DNA of 64,000 nucleotides, taken from the NCBI GenBank assembly GCA_030789695.1, contig CM061139.1, positions 102,284,037 through 102,348,036 of the forward strand. The letters run 5' to 3'. The stretch's first letter is position 1; every line of letters begins with the position of its first letter. Source of the stretch: Scilla litardierei. Lineage: Eukaryota; Streptophyta; Magnoliopsida; Asparagales; Asparagaceae. The position numbers were made by a program, and so were the translations under genes. This document shows positions 20,636 through 31,263 of this stretch, in pieces. Below the pieces are notes generated by a model. It saw only the letters and a list, made by a program, of their open reading frames with translations. It ran no database searches and was not told the DNA's origin.

Positions 20636-21662
20636 ACAATATATCCCCCTCACCAAAAAGCCCACACAAAACCACGGATCCGGATGCAACTTACGTTTCG
20701 GGCCCACGGCGACTCGGTCCGAGTAGGTAGCTGCTCGGTCGACTCGTCAGAAAATATCAATCCGCTGTCCAAAACGTCGCTCTGCCTGCTTGGACCGAGT
20801 AGGGTCTGCTTGGTCGAGTAGGTGGCTGCTCGGTCGAGTAGGCGGTAGGTTGGAGCTCTCCCCCAAAATCACGCTCTGCCTGCTCGGACCGAGTAGGGTC
20901 TGCTCAGTCAAGTTGTCACTCTGCTCGGTCGAGTAGGTGGATGCTCGGTCGAGTAGTGGTTAAAAATAGATTTCAGCAGCATTTATCACTTTGCTCGGTC
21001 GAGCAGGTGGTTGCTCGGTCGAGTAGGTGGTTGCTCGGTCGAGTAGGAGGTTGCTCGATCGAGTAGGAGGTTGCTCGGTCGAGTAGGAGGCCAAAAACAG
21101 ATTTCAGCACTGTAGCATCAGCTTGCAGAAATTCCCCAGGGCTCATCCGACCTCCGATTGGCGCGTTCGTGGTGGCGTTGGAACCATCTGGAAGTCTACT
21201 ATCTGAGTAAAATATCAGAAATATACTAAAAAATCCCAGGTGATAAAAATTTTGGAAATAGTGCACGGCTGTCCTGTTTCCAGTACTTTGGGTCGCTCGA
21301 TTCCTTCGTCGTATCATAGTGTCGCATCATAGTGTGATCGAGCGACCTGGAATCCATGAGTCATGGTATTATAGAACCATGCTTTCTTCATTCTCCTCTT
21401 CTTCACTCCTTCTTTCTTGCCCCTTCCTTGCTCCCCGGAAGCTTTAAGTCACCGAACGCGGTGCCTCAGGAGTTCCGGTGTCGAAGCACGCGCTTTCTCC
21501 TCCAATATACTCCAAATCGCTCGATATTCCCTAAAATGCAATCAAACACTCTTAAAGTACAATGGTTCCAATCATGAGCATAAAAGCGTATGAAATATGT
21601 AATTAAGCAATCATTTTGACGTGTAATCATATAAATAAAATGTGGAATATAATGACACATCA
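20636..21662 (-). repeat. Athila-like 3' LTR, truncated at its TATA-like box
   Basis: Read on the minus strand it starts TGATGTGTCATTATATTCC at 21662 and ends abruptly at GGGGGATATATTGT (about 20637), a TATA-like motif. The other half, present in the right LTR (about 24310-25407), is gone. It contains the CTCGGTCGAG array at 20700-21095. Confidence 0.82.
20700..21095. repeat. CTCGGTCGAGTAGG array in Athila-like LTR
   Basis: Many copies of GCTCGGTCGAGTAGGTGG-like units of 18-20 bp, partly in tandem (20992-21085), mixed with inverted forms such as CTCGGACCGAGTAGGG. The right LTR has a shorter version at 25480-25840, with fewer tandem units. The array lies immediately upstream (minus strand) of the TATA-like GATATATTGT. 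Its TCGGTC core is shared with the SIRE- and Tekay-like modules, but the surrounding unit differs. Confidence 0.85.
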
Positions 21663-21700
21663 AAATCCTCCAAACTTACCTCTTACTCGTCCTCGAGGAA
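21663..21700 (-). other. Polypurine tract of Athila-like element
   Basis: The minus strand reads CGAGGACGAGTAAGAGG then TAAGTTTGGAGGATTT directly before TGATGTGTC. The pattern of a GAGGACGAG stretch followed by AAGTTTGGAGG is usual before the 3' LTR of Athila- and Tat-type plant elements, as I recall them. Confidence 0.75.
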
Positions 21701-23261
21701 GACTAGTAAGAAGCTAACACGGGAGAGGGATACAATGGTGATGTGAGGCGGTGGCGTGTAATGGAGACAATGGATTCAATCTTAAATTCAAAAAATACAA
21801 GAACCCAATGTATGCAAGATCTCGTGAACACACGTCAATATGAAATTAGAACACATATACACAACAAATAATTAAATCTCGCTCAAATTAAAATAACGTG
21901 GATTTCAATAAATGTAATGAACTTGATAAGTGATAAAATGAGAGTAGAGTTATACCATATCATAGTTTATCATGCAATATACTAAGTTCACAGAAATGAA
22001 ACCAATGTCCACAACTCATTCTCTAAGCATTATAATATGTCATGATCAAACGTTTTCAAGCATGCGTGGTATTTTGTTATACTTCATGGAATGAATTTAG
22101 CAAATTCAATCAAGGTAAGGCATCACCACACTATGACCATTTCAAGACTCCTAGAACCCATCAACTTTGACATGTCTCTGTTCTATATAGAAATAGAGAT
22201 AAGGATATGGGATTTTTTTTACTTTATATATTTTTTTTGGCTATACAAATATTTCGTATACATTTTCCTTTTTTCATATACACGAGATAAATCAATATAT
22301 ACAAAAGGCGGCCTATGCATCCCAGACCAGACGGTCTTAGGGCATTGGGTTACGAAGAACCCATAGGGCCTTTTATTTAGGATATTTGTTTGATTTTTGT
22401 ATTTTTTGGATTTTTGCAAACTCACGTAAACGCGATGGAATGCAAAACATGATCAAAGATCATTTATTGGCTATTCAGAAAAGAAAACGAAAAAGCATAG
22501 AATCTAGACATGGCTCAGTTTCAGGAATCCTAATCATCACTACTTTGGTTGTCGTGGAGTTATCCTATCTCTTTTGAATCAGTAAACATCCATGAAGCAA
22601 TAGAATTATTAATCAAATCACGAAGGAGTCAAATGATTTTCAAATTTGATTGATTCATTTTTAGCTTAACTGTTTCGAGAATATGGTTGTGAAACTATGG
22701 ATTCTACTATGAAAAAGCATATTAGCAAAGATACACTAATCAAGGAATCGAACTCTAATCTAACAGGTATCAGAGTTCATAAAAAAATAAATCCACGATA
22801 TTTCATAGAAAATGAAGCATATGAGACATAAATATAGAAGTGAACATGGTTCATATGGAAATATTGAAGTGTGTTTCACAATGAAGCAAAGTGCATGCAC
22901 TATGCACTCCCCCAAGCTTAAACATCACATTGTCCTCAATGTGTGTATGATATAAATAGAGGACAACGACAAGATATGGGGGCCACTCAACAAAATAGTT
23001 TCTCTCCCCCAAGCTTAAACATCACATAAAAATTGGGGAGAGAGGCGAAATAAGCGCTAAATATAAGAGTGCAAAAGATAATTGAGCCATCATATGGGGT
23101 GAATTTATTAAACTAAGAAAGCATATAAAATCCTATACGATCCTCTCGTTGTCGAGAGGATTCGTATTTATTGAAAGCATAAAACGCTACACTACTGGGT
23201 TGGTACCACCTGTAGTAAAAGACGGGTCCAATATCTTTACCAGTGCAGGCAGCTGCTCTAT
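21701..23261 (-). other. Athila-like interior, non-coding part
   Basis: AT-rich, with no open frame showing a domain. Two CTCCCCCAAGCTTAAAC runs near 22907 and 23003 are purine-rich on the minus strand and resemble extra polypurine tracts. The 91-codon plus-strand frame at 22091-22366 has no recognisable content. Confidence 0.6.
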
Positions 23262-23999
23262 CTACACTTTCTGTGGCTCCGCCAGGTGCATATCTCCACG
23301 GGCTCCATCAGATTCTAGCAATGCGGCTCCCAGCATCTCTCCAAGGACTCCACCTGTACCCTGCAAGAGATAAGCCGCATCAATTTGATGTGTATAATTC
23401 TTCCCCAAAATAAAAGTATTCCAAAGAAGGTCATCAAAAGAAATATTCAAGATAAAGATCGGTTGACGACACTTCCTTGAAAATGTATCTCCGCTTTCAT
23501 GTACCACTACAGGAAACTCTCCATCGTTTGTCTCAGGCTTTTCAGGCAACTCTGGCGTATGAGTGTGGGTCTCATCAGGCCACTCCTCATCATCGTCAGA
23601 CTCATCCCAGCACACCTCCTGATCGTTTTCAATATCATCCATGGGTGCTAACTCCTCGCTCTCCTCCTCGTATATGTCACATCGCACCTCTTGATCATAA
23701 GTATGTGTATCTTGCAAAAGGCATGATGAGTCATCAAAATCTGAATCATAAAAAACATCATAAACAGGAGGGAAATCAAAAGAAAAGGGCGATGGAGCAA
23801 AAGATTCTCCCTGAATGGGAGCAATAAGCTCTGTGGGATAGTCCTTGGCGTCAGTGGAAGGATGAGGTGGCTGCGGAAGCTCTAGGACCGTTGTCTCCTC
23901 ACAGGTTGTAGCGTTAAGGTCCTCAGCCTGCCGTGCAAGAATCTTATCAAGGTACGCATAAAAATATGTGGACCATATAATCTCAGCCATCTCTGCCAT
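23262..23999 (-). CDS. Acidic hypothetical protein of Athila-like element, 245 codons
   Basis: The only substantial open frame in the element, starting MAEMAEIIWSTYFYAYLDKI. Residues 75-160 are strongly acidic (for example DFDDSSCLL and WDESDDDEEWPDE). A hydrophobic C-terminal part with IFILNISFDDLLWNTFILG and YLLQGTGGVLGEMLG follows. No gag, protease or polymerase motif is seen and I do not recognise the family. It lies about 200 bp downstream of the primer site, where gag would be, so it may be a reduced or replaced gag region. It is intact, which suggests either recent insertion or selection, but this is uncertain. Confidence 0.5.
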   Translation of the reverse strand: MAEMAEIIWSTYFYAYLDKILARQAEDLNATTCEETTVLELPQPPHPSTDAKDYPTELIAPIQGESFAPSPFSFDFPPVYDVFYDSDFDDSSCLLQDTHTYDQEVRCDIYEEESEELAPMDDIENDQEVCWDESDDDEEWPDETHTHTPELPEKPETNDGEFPVVVHESGDTFSRKCRQPIFILNISFDDLLWNTFILGKNYTHQIDAAYLLQGTGGVLGEMLGAALLESDGARGDMHLAEPQKV

Positions 24000-24199
24000 A
24001 ACACCTGACCAACAAAGACAAATAGCTGGAGAAAAATATCAGGGGCACAAGAAGATAGAAATAATGATAAAGCAGGTGGCGGGAAAAAATTTCACTCTCT
24101 GTTTTATTATTATTATTATTATTATTTTGTTTTTTGTTTTGTTGTTTAACGCAATTTAATCAACCTAATTGTGGTAAATAGATAATATGGTGGAACGCC

Positions 24200-24308
24200 T
24201 CCCCGACAACGGCGCCATAAACTTGATGCGCCCGAAATGTAACTCTAGAGCGAATTAGTAATGGCGTGAATTATACGGAGATAAATCCCCGACAACTGCG
24301 CCATAAAC
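24200..24308 (-). other. Tandemly duplicated primer-site and LTR-end segment
   Basis: CCCCGACAACGGCGCCATAA at 24201-24220 recurs as CCCCGACAACTGCGCCATAA at 24287-24306, 86 bp apart. Each is followed by ACTTGAT and an LTR-end-like stretch. On the minus strand each is a GGCGCCGTTGTCGGGG primer site next to an LTR end. One copy has a G to T change in its core. Confidence 0.75.
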
Positions 24309-24309
24309 T

Positions 24310-26400
24310 TGATCGACCCGGAATTAACTCCGAAACGATGTCGTTTACCGCAAGCGCACGGTATAGTGGCAAGCATGTATCGAACACGGGAAAACGGTGC
24401 TATACTACCTATCTACTCCTAGGTTGAGTTAGACTTGCGAGTTTATTGGTGGATGTGGAATATGGAATGTTGTAATGGTGATGGATGCGAAGGTCGTGTC
24501 ACTCGATATCGCAAATAAGGAATTCTACACAATATAAAAGAATAAAATATAAAAAGACTAAGGCCTCAGGAATCGACACTAGGATCGTCGGATGTCGACG
24601 CTAGGCTAGGACTCTTATGTTGCATTGGTTTTATTGGGGGATTGTAGCATCTAGAAAGTGAATTCATGCATCTGGGCATCATGAATCTAACATATCGCAT
24701 TAACCCCGCTCTCGCGATAGGCGCATATGATACATGCATTAAGGATCTATAAAGTTCTCACCACTCTCGTGGTTCGAACGCTCTCAACTCGTACCACTCT
24801 CGTGTGTTAGAGATTCGAGGTATTTTGGTGGCTCTTATTGACCCAATGGTGGTAGCCGTCAATCAGTGATATAGTTTGTCGATGGATCCCATCAAGGCAC
24901 GAGCCAGACACGGTCACGTACATCGGTTGAATCCACTAACTCCCTAATTAAATTCGTAGGATACTCCTTAAGCTAATCGATTCCACCGACCGTGGGCACG
25001 ATCTCAGTATGAGTTCTCCTAAGGATTTTGCTAGATCAACCAAAATACAACCCCATTTATATCCAACGCATCATAAAAATCCCAACTTTACATCTAAATC
25101 CTAAAATCCTTGGGCTAATCCATTAGCCCTATATAGAACTACGCATGCATCATAGGAAAAACAATAGAAGATTCAATAATAGCAAGAGAATTCATCATAG
25201 CATGCATCAAAGAGATATTCAATAATCAATAAATGAGAAGAACTAAAATAGAAGTAAAGAAGAATAGAATACTTATCTTGATACAAGGGAGGGGCCTAGG
25301 GCATAGCCTAACTCCCAAAAGATCGTCCCCCAAAACTTGATAGATCTCACTAAAAAACTCTCCAAAAAAGTCCTCCCAGCCGTCCCCTCTAAATGACGGC
25401 CACAAAACAATATATCCCCCTCACCAAAACCCCACACAAAACCACGGATCCGGACGCAACTTACGTTTCGGGCCCACGACGACTCGGTCCGAGTAGGTAG
25501 CTGCTCGGTCGAGTCGTCAGAAAATATCAATCCGCTGTCCAAAACATTGCTCTGCCTGCTGGGACGGAGTAGGGTCTGCTCGGTCGAGTAGGCGGCTGCT
25601 CGGTCGAGCTGTCAGTAGGTTGGAGCTCTCCTCCAAAATCACGCTCTGCTTGCTCGGACCGAGTAGGGTCTGCTCGGTCGAGTTGTCACTCTGCTCGGTC
25701 GAGTAGGTGGATGCTCGGTCGAGTAGTGGTTGAAAATAGATTTCAGCAGCATTTAACAGCATTTGTCACTCTGCTCGGTCGAGTAGGTGGTTGCTCGGTC
25801 GAGTAGGTGGTTGCTCAGTCGAGTAAGAGGCCAAAAACAGATTTCAGCACTGTAGCATCAGCTTGCAGAAATTCCTCAGGGCTCATCCAACCTCAGATTG
25901 GCGCGTTCTTGGTGGCGTTGGAACTATCTTGAAGTCTACTATCTGGATAAAATATCAGAAAAATACTAAAAAATCCCAGTTGATAGCAGATTTGGAAATA
26001 GTACACGACTATCCTATTTCCAGCACTTTGGGTCGCTCGATTCTTTCGTCGCATCATAGTGTCGCATCATAGTGATTGAGCGACCTGGAATCCATGAGTC
26101 ATGGTATTATAGAAACATGTTTTCTTCATTCTCCTCTTCTTTACTCCTTCTCTCTTGCCCCTTCCTTGCTCCCCGGAAGCTTTAAGTCACCGAACGTGGT
26201 GCCTCAGGTGTCCCTGTGTCGAAGCACGTGCTTTCTCCTCCAATATACTCTAAATCGCTCGATATTCCCTGAAATGCAATCAAACACTCTTAAAGTACAA
26301 TAGTTCCAATTATGAGCGTAAAAGCGTATGAAATATGTAATTGAGCAATCATTTTGACTTGTAATCATATAGATAAAATGTGGAATATAATGACACATCA
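24310..26400 (-). repeat. Athila-like 5' LTR, complete, about 2.1 kb
   Basis: Starts TGATGTGTC at 26400 on the minus strand and ends near 24310 (or 24224, because the junction is duplicated). The first 0.99 kb match the truncated left LTR. It contains the TCGGTC array at 25480-25840, a TATA-like GGATATATTG at 25409-25418, and further down the 5' leader-like sequence with TACCGCAAGCGCACGG near 24350. Confidence 0.75.
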
Positions 26401-27070
<670 letters not shown>

Positions 27071-27243
27071 TGTTATGAATGAGGGAGGCCTTTGGCCTCC
27101 CCTCATCTTTATTCCCCCATTACTCCCCATCAATCTCACTAATGGGACCTTTGGTATCTCATGTCCCTTGGCATTCTACTATTATGAATAAATAGAGAAC
27201 CATGGCTTTGTGCTATGGTTACTCATTCTCTTGATTTCCAACA
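27071..27243 (+). repeat. Ale-like 5' LTR, 173 bp
   Basis: Starts TGTTATGAATGAGGGAGGCC, with the palindrome GAGGCCTTTGGCCTC, and ends TTCCAACA. The start and the short length fit Ale/Retrofit elements. The 3' partner is absent, so the boundaries come from the end motifs alone. CGTTATCAGCACTTT follows as the likely primer site. Confidence 0.65.
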
Positions 27244-27761
27244 CGTTATCAGCACTTTAGCTCTCAATTTTCTTGAGCTTCTCCTAATAATCCCCTCAAA
27301 TTATCCTCGCCGTGCGTTGGAATCTTTTGTTGCAGTGAATCGTTGTGGCGTTTTCCACGGGGCATCGGAAGCAGTGGATTCATTCTAATATTTTTCGACG
27401 ATCGTCGCTAGATTTATCGGATCTAAAGGTAAAATTATTTTTCCCCAAGATCATCATTTTAGCATGCTAAATACGAATTTGAATTTGATCTAGGGGATTT
27501 TTAAAATTGATTCGATTGCTTCCTCTCCCCGCTGACTAACAATATTTTGGGCAATAATCATCGAATAAATTGCTCAAAATTTGGGCATAAATTAACATAT
27601 GCAAAATTCACATTCGAATTGGGGAAAATCACTGCAAATTGAAATTGAATTTGTATTGGACGAATCAAAATTGAAATCGAAGGAGAAATTCCATTCGCCT
27701 GAAGGGGGGCCTATCCACGATCGGAAAATGTGAAAGGAGGGTCGATGTTGTTGTTCCTCCC
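27244..27761 (+). other. Ale-like leader, part before LARD-B
   Basis: The primer-site-like CGTTATCAGCAC is followed by about 500 bp of non-coding sequence with no start-to-stop frame of interest. It continues at 37619 after LARD-B. The last five bases, CTCCC (27757-27761), are the LARD-B target duplication. Confidence 0.6.
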
Positions 27762-30700
27762 TGTCACACCCCGCTTCCCAAAATGGACGGAAGCGAAACG
27801 TGACGAGGCCCGCTTAGGCCAGAGCTTTAGAAGCTCGGACCCAATAAGCGTCTGTAGAGGTACCATTATAAAAATTTTTCAGTTTCTTGCATTTATAAAG
27901 TTTAGGAACAACAAAAGTACGGAAAGGAAATTTGCATTCATTTACACGGAGAAATAATATCCAACTGGTACAAAGTCTAAAAGAAGCCTAAGCATGGCAA
28001 CACAAGTTTAAAGACAAACCGAAAGGTAGTACCCTCGGGAAGTGGCGAATAAAAGACCTCAAGGTCCGGTCTTCGTCAGGCACGAACTCTGGATCAACGT
28101 CCTCGGCTCCTCATACTCCAGTGAGTCTGCCTCGTCCACGAACTCTGGCTGAGCACCTGACGTACAGCACCCAAGAAAAAGGAACTGTACGTCAGGTAAA
28201 GTCTACAAGAAGGGTTAGACTTTACTGCAAGTGTATCAACTTTTGGACAACGTTTTACTGGTTGATTAGCATGATGGGGTTACAACAAGTACAAGAGAAG
28301 TAACGTAGCAGGAAAGTAAAACGTAGCAGGCAGTAGTCGTAGCGTGTGCTACCGACTACGGGGACTAACCTACAGGTGTCAAGACAAGTCAGGACGTGGC
28401 GGGACAAGACAGGACAAACAGGACGGGACAAGACAAGACAAGTGTGACACGAAGGGTTCACACCTTACGGTTCGAGGGGGATCAGACCCTCTTGCCGTGC
28501 ACACGCTCAACCCTACCCCAACCCAGGAACTCAGGACAAGAAGTACAGGGATCATTTCCGCTAGGGAAACATCCGAAACGCCCGAAGGCTTTTTGTGTAA
28601 CAGGGATCACTTCCGCAAGGAAAGCATCCGAAACGCCCGAGGGCTTTTTGGTAACAGGGATCACTTCCGCGGAGGGAAGCATCCGAAACGCCCGAAGGCT
28701 TTTTGTATCACGGGGATCACTTCCGCTAGGAAAGCATCCGAAACGCCCGAAGGCTTTTTGTATCACGGGGATCACTTCCGCGGAGGGAAGCATCCGAAAC
28801 GCCCGAAGGCTTTTTGTGTAACAGGACACGACATGACAAGTGTAGGGAAAGTTATTCTAGGGTGTCCACACGCACGCACACACAAGAGAGTCCTATGTTG
28901 TCAGCAGTTCATTGTTGTCAGGCTCAGACTTCGTCGTCAAGTCGGAGCCGTCACGGTCGTCCCGGACGCTATCATTTCACGCCCGGTTCTCAACACACAC
29001 AATCTAACAGTTCTACAAACTAGAACTAAGCACAGTCAAATCGCAAGTGGGTACACTTGCCTGGAATGGCGAGTGCGTCGTCCGTCCGGAGCGTCCCGTC
29101 CAGTCGTCACGTCCGCGGTAGTCCGTCTGAAATAGTGTCACGGTGACGATGTCAGGACGCGTTTTTCAATAATCCTATTTAGGTTCATTTCTAGGTTGTC
29201 GGGGCTACCCTAATTGTCAAAGTCACAATTTGATGTTTTATCAGCCTAGATCGACCACTACCCTATATGCACAGAAAGTTTGTCCGATGGTCTATTTCTA
29301 CAGTGAGCAGCGTTTTACTGGCGCAGAAAATAAATTTAGTTACAGTTGTCCGATTTTTAGTTAAGGTTCAGTTCGCTACAGTGTGGGTTTCGCTACGAGT
29401 TAAGGGGGACCAACCTGGTGTGAGGAAACGCGCATATAATCTGGCGTCGGGTCTGAAAACGGTGGCGGCGCTCGTGTCCCCGACTGCGGGTAGCGCAGTG
29501 GAGGTCGTCTCGGGATCATAACGGCTGCGGGTAGCACAGCCGAGATGTCACGGCTACGGGACGTCGTCGCGTGGCATCTCGGCTATGGGTAGCGTAGCCG
29601 GGAGCGTTCTGGTACCGAATTGGAAGGGCGGTAATAAGCGGTGATGGCGAACAGTGAAGGCGGGCCCGATAGTGGTCCGCAAGCGGGTACGGTCAGTCTG
29701 TCGGCAAGAGCCGGGATCAACAGAACAACCGTGCCTCGGGAAGACGTCGGAACAAGGTAGTCGCGACGGCTCGAAGGAACAACAGCAGACCTCGGGCTGT
29801 TGCTCTCGCTGATCTTCACGTGGAGCGGCCACCAGCGGTCAGGGCTCTATGCGGTGGCCATAGGCGGCACAGTGGTGACGGGAGAGCGCCGGGAGGGCGT
29901 TGCGTGACCAGCGGGGTCATGGCGACAAGGGAACCGCGAGAGCGGCGCTCGGGGTCGCTGTACGAGGATCGGGGCAGCGGCTGAGCGCGGGGTGCCAGGT
30001 GGTGCAAGGGCAAGTGTGGATCGGAGACGGGTCTGCGGCGGCGACGACTTCGCTCGCCGGAAAGCTTGAGAGATGGGAGGTGCCGGTCGCTCGGCTCAGA
30101 GTCGGGGTTCAGCGCTTTGAACGGAGGGGGGGCGACGACTGTGTCGACTGGGCTCGTCAGAGCGCCGGCGGCACGGGCAACTCGAGGGCAGAGGGTGGCG
30201 ATGGGGTCGTGAGGTGGCCGTGGATCACGGCAGCGGCCTCGGGCTCGGAGACGCCGGAGCGGCCTCGGATCGCAGCGGCGGTGCTCTGCGGAGTGGCGGC
30301 GGGATCATGCGACTGAGAGGGGAGGGGAGCGGCGCGGGATGCTCAGGCGGCCACGGCAGAGATTGCTGCGGTGGCGAGGATCGCGGCGGGGCGAGCAGCG
30401 AGGGGAGGCAGAAAAAATGGCGGCGGGGAGATCTGTACGGCGGCGGAGCCGGGGAAGCTGCGGCGGCCGAGAGTAGCGCGCGCGGCGGTGCGCGCATTGT
30501 GAAGAGGGCGGCGCTGTGATAGGCGAGGGGCGAAGGGCTCCGGTGGCGCGGATGGGGATCGGCGGCCGTGGAGAGAGATAGGAGAGGGAGAGAGATAGGG
30601 ATTAGGAGGGGTTGAGATGGCGACGGCTGGGAGAGCCCTAGGGCTGCTGCGGGAATTGGAAAGGGTTAGGGTTTATTATTTGGGGTTATATAATAAGAAT

Positions 30701-31263
30701 AATTTGATATATATCTATGAGATTTATAGCTAGAAGGGGATTGACAAGGAGGTGAAGGGTGTACAAGTATGGGTGAATCTAGGGGAGACTAGAGAGGAAG
30801 ATTAGGAAGGGTTTAAAACGATTTAGGAGAGAGATTTAGCCAGATTTGGCTAACAAATTTCGAAATTGACCAGGGCAAATCAACGGTCCAGATTTATCTG
30901 GACGATAACTCTCAAACCGGGCGTCAGAAAAAATAATCCGAAAATACCGGGGTGATCGTGGAGACGAGACGCACAGATCTACGGAGCCCGATCATGCATA
31001 ACGCCTACCAAGAATTTACGTAAAATTGGAAACGGCGTTTCGAGTCAGATGATTAAAACGCCCCTATCTTTCAAAGTCGTTTCACGCGAAAACAAGCAGT
31101 GAAACGTCGTTCCCAGAAATTACAATAAAATCCAATGCCCCAAAACGATCGCAACGGCACGTCACATCGTTAAATTCGGAATCCAGAAATAATCAAATAA
31201 AGCACGTGCACGACAAAGCACGTGCACGCAGAAAATACAAACGGTCGGAAAGCGGCCGTTACA
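27762..31263 (-). repeat. LARD-B 3' LTR
   Basis: Contains a five-unit minisatellite at 28549-28826, a GC-rich part (29440-30560) and an AT-rich TATA-like stretch near 30683-30697. Open frames such as 28344-29135, 29900-30316 and 30214-30519 are translations of the minisatellite and the GC-rich part. They show no known domain and are not called as genes. Confidence 0.9.
28549..28826 (-). repeat. Minisatellite with five units in LARD-B 3' LTR
   Basis: Units of about 54-56 bp with GGGATCACTTCC, GGAAGCATCCGAAACGCCC and GAAGGCTTTTTG. Each can form a CTTCC...GGAAG hairpin and a GCCCGAAGGC stem. The partner LTR has six units at 34819-35150. Confidence 0.92.

Larger units (their letters stand above)
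20636..26400 (-). mobile_element. Non-autonomous Athila-like gypsy element, left LTR truncated
   Basis: Sequence at 20636-21662 is repeated at 25407-26400. On the minus strand the right copy is the start of the 5' LTR (TGATGTGTCA at 26400), which runs to about 24310 or 24224, where a GGCGCCGTTGTCGGGG primer site follows. This is the tRNA-Asp-type site of the Athila/Tat group. The interior (21663-24223) has one 245-codon ORF and no polymerase. A GGTAAGTTTGGAGGATTT purine tract precedes the left LTR. Only the first 1.03 kb of the left LTR remain, joined to LARD-A. Confidence 0.8.

Noticed and set aside
23477..23827. 116-codon plus-strand frame inside the Athila-like ORF
   Set aside because: Antisense shadow of the 245-codon minus-strand ORF.
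28344..30519. Several 90-263 codon frames in LARD-B LTRs (also 34614-36870)
   Set aside because: They come from the minisatellite and the GC-rich LTR part, have no domain, and differ between the LARD-A and LARD-B families.
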